A stretch of DNA of 64,000 bases from positions 17,688,311 to 17,752,310 of the forward strand of contig NC_068348.1 of the NCBI RefSeq assembly GCF_014633365.1, read 5' to 3'. Source of the stretch: Diospyros lotus. Taxonomy: Eukaryota; Streptophyta; Magnoliopsida; Ericales; Ebenaceae. This document shows positions 49,901-60,889 of the stretch, one piece after another. The notes beneath the pieces are model-generated. The model was not told the origin of the DNA. It saw only the letters and a list, made by a program, of their open reading frames with translations, and searched no databases. The translations under genes were made by a program, and so were the position numbers. Each line of letters begins with the position of its first letter. Position 1 is the stretch's first letter.

Positions 49901-52900
49901 ACAAAAGTACTCACAATAGTAACTGAGACTTGAAAAGAGAGAAGATGATGCTAGACTGCTACCTTGCCCTTTTATTTATAGAGGAGGCGGAACCCTTTAA
50001 AATTAACAACTATAGGGAATTTACAATTAGACCCCATAGTTTACATTCATTACACTTAGGTTTAAAAAACCTTAACTGTCTAATAGCTTCCACTGATCTT
50101 CCAATTGGAAAAACTCTAGGCAAACCTCAACAAAGTGTAAAAGCTTGTTTGATTTTTGATCTTTAGTATGAATATGAATTGTGAAAGCGTGGCCTAACGA
50201 TCCTTTAGGCCATTGGGATTTGAAGCTAAAGGTGTTATAAAAGTTATCACAGGGATAACTAACCAAATGGGGAGCCCATTGGTTGGTGCTAGGAGTGTGC
50301 TAATGCTAAGGCACGTTGTAGGTGTGCGTTGCTAAACACAATTGGGGCCTATGATCCACACCAATGGGCGCTTAGCCTAGGCTTAGGCCTTGGGTTTTGC
50401 TGCGCCTTCCTACTCATCAGGGATTGGCTGTTGCCTCAATGGTAGAGTATATGTCACACACGTTAGCACCATCCATTTTCAGGTCTAGTTGATTTGGCAT
50501 ATAAGTTGCTACGTTGTTTAGCTGGTTTTGACTTCCATGACCATCGTCTTGCTATCTAAATCGATCAACACCCTTTGTGAGTTCTAGGTTAGTGCGCAAT
50601 TGGGCACTATAACTAGGCTTCTGGTTCATCCTACATTGCCAGTTAACTAGTTTGGACTTGACCTAAAATAATGGGGTATACCTTGCTGATGTCCATTAGA
50701 TCTTCTAGATTGGTGAGTTATAATTGCTAGTTCTAGGATTTTACTTTTTGTTTAGAACAAGAGTTGTTCTCTTGAATCATTAACTTCCAACTTGTAAGAA
50801 GTTGGATCCAGACTTCATTGGGCATGCAAACCAGACTTGAGCATCCCTATCTCTCTTTTTACGATCTTTGTGGATTTTCCTTTGACAATGATTTATTGAG
50901 TGAAACCCATAGTCTAGTGGACACATTTTATCCCATTCTTAAATATTTCTTTACTTTTCTATATGAATTTATTTTCTTGTGTAGTTTTCTTCTAATTACA
51001 TTTAGAAGTGCCAAAATGAGGGTGCTTTGGCAAAAGTAAGTTACCATTGTTTTTAAAGCTTCTATTTAACCCAAGCTATACCTTCGCTTATAGATCCCCT
51101 CTCCCATAGTAGAACTATGAGCCCCAATAAGGTGTAGTAAACCTCATATCATACAGTTTGTGCTCATAATAATCAAGTTAGAGCCCTCATGTAATATTAA
51201 TAATAACTCAAAATGTCGTATTGAGTAATTGATATCTCATCACATCCATGTCATCATAACAGAATGGCACATTGATGTCAATATCTCTATACATGCCATA
51301 TAGTAAATAGAGAAATAGTTACAATTTAGCAAGTGGTTAGCAAGACTCCTAGTGTCATGTACTTCCTATAATCAATGAAATTAGTGTATTCAAGAGCGTC
51401 ACTTGGGTATCAACATATCTCAATGATAGTAGTATCATACCACAATCACTGCACATCAAAGGCTTGTATCTATAGATTTGAAATATTAAAGGAATGGGAT
51501 TAAATCTCAACTGACTTAGTGGGGGATAGAAAGCATTAAGGTGTGAGGAAATAGAACTAAAGCAACAATTATTTAAGGAACACGTTAGACCAATAGAATA
51601 AATGGGAAAGAATATGTACCTGGTGAGGAACCACATATCATGATGACAAAAAATATACGCCATGATGGGATGAAACAAGGAACTAAGAATCCAACGTACC
51701 ATGACAACATAATGGAGGAAAACAAGGAACTAAGAGTCAATTCTTTCGGCTTCTGGTTCACATTTAATTCAGGATGGTTCTGAAGAGCATGGTGGCTCTG
51801 TTGTCCTTCCACAGGTGGCTACAATTGTGTTGTTGGAGAATAGTTATACTCATCTTTTAAACTTGCATATTATTGATTCATTCTTTATGGCTAAAGAAAC
51901 CTGGGAAGTAGGGAGGTTTCTTAGGCTGGTAGATAGAGGTAATGAGGAGGAGCTTCTAAAGGTACTGACTGATTAGGGAATTAACAAAAGAGTAGCCTAG
52001 CAGGCCGAGAAAAGGGATAAGGAAGATAGGGATATTTAATCAATATGAAGATTCTATCTTGGAATGTTTAAGAGACAAGTAGTCTTAAGAATTTGGCTAG
52101 AGGAATTCTAGTTGCTTGGAAATCAGATTCTTTTGAAAAGTCAATTAGGGGAATTCTAGTTGCTTAGAGGAATTCTAGTTGCTTGTTCTGAAAAGGTTAA
52201 TTGGGGGGCTTCAATATGAGGTCTCAAGTTGTGACCAAAGTTGCTATCGGTGTTGGTTGTGACTCAGGTTGTAACCCCGACCAGGTCATGGAGACCCCAA
52301 GAGTTGCTATTGTGACTTGGCTACAACCATGGTAGATGTGACTGCACCGATGATGACCACTTAGTGATTTGGTCTTGATTGCAACCAAGTCATGACTAGC
52401 CTGGCAGTGATTGTGGTTGGCAATCATGAGGTGTTCCCATTAGGGGTGAAGGTCTGACCAAGAATATGATTATGAGTTAGCAATACACTGTTAAAGTTTT
52501 ACCCACCATTGTTATTGAGTCTGCAAAGATTGAGAGAGAAGAAAGAGGTACCTAGACATTGATAATAAATGCTTCAACATCCCTAGCCATCATCAAGTGA
52601 TATTTTCTTCTCCTTGATGTGTGTCGTACTTTATTGGTTTTGTAAGAGATGGGAAAGTGAAGAGATTCATTACTTTTATAGGGTATCAATTAGGGCAACT
52701 TAGTGGGTGGTCGAAATGATCTTCCTAATGGGTTTATATGTATGAGTGGCCCATTGGGTGATTTGGGCTATTAAATGGCAACCAAAGCCTAGTAAGTAAG
52801 AAATAAATCCAAGGAGATAATTATGATGAAAAGGTCCAATAACTAACAAATAAATTCGAGGAGATAATCATTGATGAAAAGGCCCAGTAACTAAGAAATA

Positions 52901-55900
52901 AATCTAAGGAGATAATTATGATGAAAATCATATTAATACTTTTTCTTTTTCAAATTTTTTTATATACTTAGTCCAAAAAATAACTGAACTAAGGAAGTAG
53001 GGGAATCCTGATGGGTTTCTTTATCTCACACATGATTATACAATAATATCAGCCACGTGACATGATTTGTTGTGCAACATTTGGACCTTTTGTGATTTGT
53101 TTAGATTACCTATGGGCATTGATTTGTAACAGATATTAATTGTATTTTTTGTTATATGGTTTGTTTGTACAGTTAGTTCATTGGTTGGTTAGTAGCGGTA
53201 GTTGACAGTTAGAGCAGGGCATTACATTTTATGTATTTAAACGCTGCAAGCAGCTTATTTCCTTTGAATGAGAACAAGGTATTTTTCATCTCCTTTGTCT
53301 CAATATGGTAATAGGGCAATAACTTGCTTCCCATTTCGCAATCCGCATTGTGGTTTTCTGGTCATTCTCTGGCGACCTCAACGGATCTTGCATTCTTCTT
53401 TGTTCGAAGTCTTTAGTTTCATTTTTCTTCCAAAATCCTGCTATTCGTCCATACTTGTTCTATGGCGACAACAATTCCAGATTTGTCCTCGTCGATGAGC
53501 AATTCAGACATCGACGATGGTTCAAGTCCGTACTTTCTTCATCATTCCGATAGTCCTGGTCTTGTCCTTGTTTCTTAGCCATTAACTGGGGACAATTATG
53601 CCTCGTGGAGTCGTGCCATGTTGATCGCGTTGTCGGTAAAGAATAAGCTAGGGTTCATTGATAGATCCATTGGAAGGCCGACAATTGGTGATCCGCTTTT
53701 CAATGCATGGACCCACAACAATCATATAGTCATTTCTTAGATACTCAATTCGATGTCCAAGGAAATTTCGGCTAGTGTGATTTACTCAGAGTCCGCACAT
53801 GAGATCTGGATAGAGCTCAAGGAATGCTACTAGTAGAGCAATGGACCTCGTATATTCCAATTGTGACGTGAACTGATGAATCTAACTCAAGGTCAACTTT
53901 CTGTAAGCTCCTATTTCACTAAGCTTAAGACAATTTGGGAAGAACTTAGCAATTATAGGCCTATGTGCTCGTGGGAAGTGTTCTTGTGGAGGTACTAAAG
54001 CTCTTGCAGATCACTATCAAACCGAGTATGTCATGTCTTTTCTGATGGGGCTAAATGACTCGTTTGCGCAAGTTAGAGGTCAGTTGCTCCTTATGGATCC
54101 TATTCCTCCTATCAATAAAGTCTTTGCTCTTATATCTCAAGAAGAATATCAAAGAAATATAATTACCTTTGCTGGTGGGAATGAATCAATAGTGTTTTCT
54201 GTTAAACATGATGGGAGTAAACCTGGTTATGGTAAAATCATCAGGAGTGTCCTTTTTGTACACACTATGGGTTCAATGGACATACAATTGGTAAGTGTTA
54301 CAAGTTGCATGGATATCCTCCGGGATACAAACCTAAACAAAGGATTAACCAACTTGGTCAGGCAAATTCTGCTGTTGTTAGTCAAGTTTCTGAATGTGTC
54401 CCTAATCAGCCTAAGAATCATGAAAGTTTTGGGAGTTTTATGCAGACCTTAAGTGCTTCTTAATATCAGCAATTGATGGGAATGCTCAGCTCACACCTTT
54501 CTGATGCTAAGACAGGCACAGAGGTTGATACTTCTCCTGATCAAGCATCAGGTACCTGCTTCTCTATTTCAGTTAATCCAGGGCTTAGTTACCCTAGGTA
54601 TTGGATAATTGATTCGGGTGCCACAAATCATATATGTTGCAATCAGTCTTCTTTTGAGTATGTGAGGCCTGTTCAAAATGCTTTTGTTACACTGCCTAAT
54701 CATGGTCAGATATTTGTAAATTTCATTGGGACTATGAGGATTAACTCTCACCTAGTACTTGAGAATGTACTTTATATGCCTCATTTCAAATTCAACTTGA
54801 TATTTGTGAGTGCATTGACTGGGAAGAACTCATTGTCTCTCAGCTTCTTTAATCATGCTTGCATTATTCAGGATGTGGACCACCTGAGGATGATTGGCAG
54901 GGGTAATCTACTTGAAGGACTCTTATGTTTTGGATGCAAACTCAATGGGGCTTGGCAGTCCAAATGTAACTAAGGGCTGTACTCCTTATGTTTCTGTAGT
55001 TAATATGGTTGGTAGCCATACTTGGCACAGTAGGTTAGGCCATCTTTCTTTTAAAAAGTTGGTCCAATTGAAGGATGCGTTGAATTACACATGACTACAA
55101 GAAGACTGATATACCTTGTTCAATTTGACCCTTGGCTAAACAGAGACAATTATCTTTCATTTCTAATAATCATTTGTCTAAGTCTGCATTTGAGCTTATC
55201 CATTGTGACACTTAAGGTCCATACCATGTTACTTATGCTGGGCATAGATATTTTTTGACTTTGGTGGATGACTGTACACGGTTTACTTGGGTTTTTCTCA
55301 TGAGGCATAAATTTGATGCTAGATCTATTATTCCCAAGTTTTTCTCACTTGTTGAGACTCAATTCCATACAGTGATTAAAAGGTTTTGGTCTGATAATAC
55401 ACCTGAGTTTCTGTTTACTGATTTCTTTGCTTCAGAAGGGGTTGTTCATCAATTCTCCTGTGTTGAGAGACCTGAGCAAAACTCAGTTGTAGAACGTAAA
55501 CACCAGCACCTTCTTAATGTGGCTAGGGCCTTATATTTTTAGGCTCGGGTGCCTATTAAATTTTGGGGAGAATGTGTCCTTGCTGCTGCATTTCTGATAA
55601 ACAGAACACCAGCCTCTGTTTTGCAAAATCAATCCCCTTATCAACTGTTATACCATTCCCCTGTTGACTATGATTTCTTTAGAGTATTTGGCAGCCTATG
55701 CTTTGCTTCTACCTTGCCCTCTCATAGAACCAAATTCCACCCTAGAGCTACAGCTTGTGTTTTATTGGTTATCCTCCCGGTATGAAAGGCTACAAGCTGT
55801 ATGACATAGCCACTAAAGCCATTTTTGTTTCTTGAGATGTTTTCCATGAACACATTTTTCCCTTCCATTCTGCCACTACTTCTGATGAAGTGATGAATCC

Positions 55901-58900
55901 CTTTCCTAACCTTGTTTTGCCCAAGCCAGCTCCTGACTTGCCTTGTACAATCCTCCCTTCACCTGATCCTATTGCCTCTCCTGGTTTAGCTGAGGATCAT
56001 GTTATCCTCTCTAATCCTCAGCCTCCTGCTTTGTCTTCTCTTCTTGTCCGTAGGTTTGCTAGAGCCACAAAACCTCCTTATCTACAAGAATTTCATTGTA
56101 ACCTCTTGGCTAGCAAACCACCACCCCTTGCTCAGGCACTGTATCCCTTGCACCAATACCTCTCTCACACCATTCTTTCTTCTTCTCATAGATCTTTTCT
56201 TCTTACAGTGTCTTCCACGTTTCATCTGGCTGTCCAATATGCTCATTGGAGGCATGCCATGGCTGCTGAGTTAGAGGCTATGGAGCAAAATAACACTTGG
56301 TCTGTTACCCCTCTTCCACATGACAAACATTCTATTGGCTGCAAATGGGTATATAAGATCAAGTACAAATTTGATGGCACCATAGAGAGGCATAAAGCCC
56401 GTTTAGTGGCCAAAGGGTACACAACAAGAGGGCTTAGACTTTCTTGACACTTCCCCCCCCCCCCCCCCCCCCCGGTTTCCAAGCTGGTAACAGTCAAAGT
56501 CCCACTTGCTCTTGCTTCTATTCACAAGTGGTCTCTAGTTCAACTTGATGTTAATAATGCTTTTTTAATGGTGATCTTTTTGAGGAGGTGTACATGGATC
56601 TTTCCCTTGTCTATCAGCCTCAAAATCATGCTTATTCTCAGGGGGAGAGGTTAGTATGCAAATTACACAAGTCCATGTATGGCTTAAAACAAGCCTCCCG
56701 CCAGTGGTTTTCCAATTTTTCTAGTGTCCTTGTTCAACATGGTTTTCATCAGTCTCGGTCAGATTACTCTCTGTTCACTAAGGGTATTGGTAATTCATTT
56801 GTGGCTCTTCTTGTTTATGTTGATGACATCTTTATCATTGGTCCTAACATTGCAGTCATAGATTCTCTCAAGGTATTCCTTCACGGTCAATTTAAGCTTA
56901 AGGACCTTGGCCTGTTAAAGTACTTTCTTGGTTTGGAAATAGCTCAATCTGCCAAAGGTATATTTTTCTCTCGAAGGCACTATACTTTACAGCTCCTTGA
57001 GGATACTGGATTTTTTGCTTGCAAACCTGCTTCTTTACCTATGATTCCCAACACCAAGTTAAGTTCTTTTGAGGGGGATTTACTTGAGGATCCTACTGTG
57101 TATGGGAGGCTTATTGGTAGAATACTTTATTTTACTATCTCTAGGCCTGATATTACTTTTGCTGTTCACAAGCTCAGCCGATTTGTTTCTCAACCTCAAC
57201 AGCCTCACCTTGATGCAGCTCATCACATTCTCCAATATTTGAAGGCTGCTCCTAGTCAAGGGTTATTTTTTTCAGCTTCATCCTCTCTTCAACTTTGTGC
57301 CTTTTCTGATGCTGATTGGGGCTCATGTCTAGACTAAGGAAATCTGTTACAGGTCTCTGCATATTCCTTGGGGAGTCCTTGGTCTCCTGGAGAGCAAGAG
57401 CAAAGAAGCAGAGCACTGTCTCCAGATCTTCTGCTGAAGCTGAGTATCATGCTCTTGCCTCCACTGCCAGTGAGCTTGTGTGGCTTACTCAACTTTTGTT
57501 GGACTTCCAGGTCTCTTCTCTTGCTCCTGCTCTACCTTTTTGTGACAACCAAGCAGCCGTACGCATAGCTACTAATCCTGTTTTCCATGAGCATACAAAA
57601 CACATTGAGCTTGATTGTCATTTTGTTCGGGTCAAGATTGCTGATGGAATCCTCAAGCTCCTTCCTATTCGCACTCAGCATCAACTGGCCGATGTGCTTA
57701 CTAAGCCTCTCCCAGCTGCTCGGTTGTTTCCTTTATTAGCCAAGATGGCCATTCTTGATATTCATGGTCCATCTTGAGGGGGAGTAACAGATATTAAACG
57801 TATTTTTTGTTATATGGTTTGTTTGTACAGTTAGTTAGTTCATTGGTTGGTTAGTAGCGGTAGTTGACAGTTAGAGCAGGGCATTACATTTTATGTATTT
57901 AAATGCTGCAAGCAGCTTATTTCCTTTGAATGAGAATGAGCTATTTTTCATCTCCTTTGTCTCAATAATTTGAATGTTCTTGAGCAGAGATTGTATATGA
58001 GGTGTACTACTTCCTACTGAGGCTGCAGTCCTATTTGGGGATAGTGTTGATCATTGCCTCCAGTTTGGGGTCGTTACACTCTTCCTCTCAATTTTATGAT
58101 GTGATATATTGTTTGTTTTCTGGTTCTTTTATTTCTCCCAGGGGGAATAAAAAATTATCCACTGATTACGAGGTTGTAAAACTCAATTCTCATCAGAAGG
58201 ATGGTAAAGGATTTCCTCATTTACCTTGATCGCGTTATTTGCTAATGTTAAGATTTTCTTCCTCGAATTTTTGTATTGCAGTTGGTTGAAAGTGAGTATT
58301 TGTGGAAGCTTCATGATTTATATAATAATGAAGCAAAAGCTTCAGACAACATCCGACTTGTTCCAATGGGGAAAGAGACAATTTTATGTGTGAAGTCAAA
58401 ACAATTTGTCATGCATTGCAGTGCAATGAAAGATGAAATCAAACTTGTAAGGCATATCTATTCTTGGAAAAATTACTAGGAAAAGTAGAGGCTTATTTCC
58501 TTTCCTACTCAGTTTTAACATTTATCCAGCTATCAGAACCCTTCAAAATTTTTGAATTTGACTTTTGGAGAAGGCCAGAAAGCCAAGGAAAAACCAAGGT
58601 CCACATAAAGGCAATTAATGATGGTACAGTTCATGCTGTTATTTCATGGTATACATTTTGGTACAATAATTAATGCATCCTTGCCACAAATTTATTAGGA
58701 TGATTTCCAATAAATTGGTTCTATTTTCAGGTGGAAACTTCAGCTTGATTGTGAAGGAAGAATCATTTATTCCACTGGTCCAAAATGGATAAGGTTTCTA
58801 TTTAGCATGAATTCACAATCATCATTACCTAGTGAGTGAAGGTGCTTGTTTATTTTTTCAGTTTGTAAGTGAAGGCATTCTAAGGTATCAGCCGCCTCCA

Positions 58901-58903
58901 CCC

Positions 58904-58934
<31 letters not shown>

Positions 58935-60844
58935 AGAAAAAAAAAGTGGTATTCTAAGTTTCTTCAATTATCATGTGTTGGAGGTGAGTTTGGGAGTTGT
59001 AAGTGAAGGTGTTATAAATTAGTCTCTGCAATTATCATGTACTGCAGGTGCATTTGGGAGTAAACTTAGGAAATGAATCAGTTTTAGAAATATTATCTGC
59101 TACTGCTGTCTCCCCTATTCAAGGTTGTTGGGTTGGGAGCAATGGAGTGAAGGCCAAAAATATTTCTGAAGTAATGAAGCATTTTGGTTTTTATGCTCCT
59201 TGTTGGCCATCATGACTGATTTATATTGTATATATACTTCTAACAACATGAATGGTGGTGTTGGTTGGAGGTACTTTAACTGAAAATTTGAACTCCATGT
59301 TCAATGCTTTAATGCATATTACAGTTCTATGTATTGCGCTAATGGAAATATTCCGTTTCCCTGTTCTTTTGGATATCAGAGAGATGGTTTAACTTTTTTT
59401 TATTCTTTTGTTAAACATTTTGAATGATCTATACATGCCTTTTGATATATATATATATATATATAGGAAGATAATTTTTTTGTGCATGGAGGTTGGACAG
59501 GGTTTTACCTCTGTTTAAGGTAGCCCTTATTCCTATCCTATTTACCTATCCCCAGGGGGAAAAATCTATGCAAGAGTTAACTAGAGGTATTGTATTCATA
59601 AGCTTCTTTCTGATTCAGCCTGGGAAGTATATGCATCTTCATCTAAAAGCTTACAATGGATAACAACTCAATAGTATCTGCATATTGTGGGATCCAGTTT
59701 TTGTATAGAGATGAACTAAATACAAAATTTGTTCAGATTCTTTGCGTATGTAATTTCAAGCTCAAGTGATGAACTGGGCATTTTTAATTTTTTTTGTAGT
59801 TATTCTTGAGCATGGATTTTTGTTGATAAAAAAAAATCAAAAGACTTTGTGGAGACCTGTGTTTTTGGTCACTGTGATAAACTGGGCAGTCTTCTTTTTC
59901 TGCATCCAATTAATATAAACTCTTCCACTTGGATTTTAATAAAAAGAATAGACCAACACTTGTATCGTCAAATTTTTTTAATTTCTTTTGCTTGTCTAGG
60001 TTCAATGGATTGGTGTGATCACTGGAAACAATGTGTATACTTCATCCCAGGAAAAGGTTTGTCCGTGTCCAAGGACGAAGAGCTTCACTTACATGCATAT
60101 CATAATGACATCAGTATCTCATATAATTTGGAGAGTCAAGACCTGGATACAGAAACTCCTTGTGATGAATTTGCTAGAGATAATCAACTGATTCTATCAC
60201 CAGAAAGAGTTGCAATTTATGGAGATAACAATTGGAGATGCTCCATGATAGAAGCTGTTAAAAAGGCTGTAAGATCTCTCTCCCTTTCTGTGATTTGTGC
60301 ATAAAAAAAAATGCTGTCAGAATTACTGTCAGTTTAATTTGTTCAAATGCCCAAATAATATGATTACAATATTATAGTTGAATTTTACGATTCTTTCTTT
60401 CTCAGTGTCCCCTTTGAAGATTTGAACAATAGGTATAGTCAATTATGTTTCTGCTTCTACTTGCTCATTAATTATTATTTTGTAGAACTGTATATGGTCA
60501 TTCATAGACATTTGTTCTTTCCTGCTTGAGTATCAAATTACAGAATCTGCTTTCCTGCAAACATGAGTTGTGCAAACAAGGAGTGATGATGGATGAGTGA
60601 TTAGTGACATTTGCTCATACTTTAACATATAATATTTTTTTCCCTCCTGAAATTTGAAAATTTTAATTGTAAACCACATTTTAATATTGGACGATGCCTG
60701 TGAAGTAACTTTCATACAGATATGAATCTTGTAGAGTGACAACTTAGTGTACAAGCAGTTGGATTTTGTTGAGCTAGCCTGTAATGTTTGGGAAGAGGGA
60801 AGGTTAATGCATGGAGGTGTTGCTCTGGACTAGGAAGCATCTGT

Positions 60845-60889
<45 letters not shown>

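Larger units (their letters stand above)
33841..50132 (-). mobile_element. Copia-type gag-only (TR-GAG-like) element C, minus strand, with nested insertions
   Basis: Two same-orientation LTRs (33841-34416 and 49546-50132) bound the element. A minus-strand primer-binding site lies beside the right LTR, and gag is the only coding region found. Copia B and hAT-type elements D1 and D2 are nested inside, with an RTE LINE inside D1. Without these it is about 5.2 kb. No integrase, RT or RNase H block was seen in its remaining interior. The target lay in a 25S rRNA fragment, and the decayed duplications aatga and aagtg both fit the rRNA sequence aaggg. Confidence 0.8.
53125..57964 (+). mobile_element. 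Ty1/copia retrotransposon E
   Basis: Direct terminal repeats of about 180 bp (53125-53302 and 57783-57964), gag-pol between them and a polypurine tract ttgagggggag. Exact ends are unsure: the left starts TGTAACAG, the right AGTAACAG, and no clean duplication is seen. A 4-bp gttagtta difference separates the LTRs, which otherwise look very alike. It lies 317 bp before PRMT7 exon 4, in the same orientation. Confidence 0.88.

Noticed and set aside
50440..50520. tRNA-like box (cctcaatggtagag)
   Set aside because: No matching acceptor stem, anticodon arm or T-loop could be drawn; chance resemblance to a D-arm.
58731..58793. Shorter PRMT7 exon 6 ending at 58793
   Set aside because: That donor puts exon 7 out of frame; the gtgagt donor after 58831 restores it.
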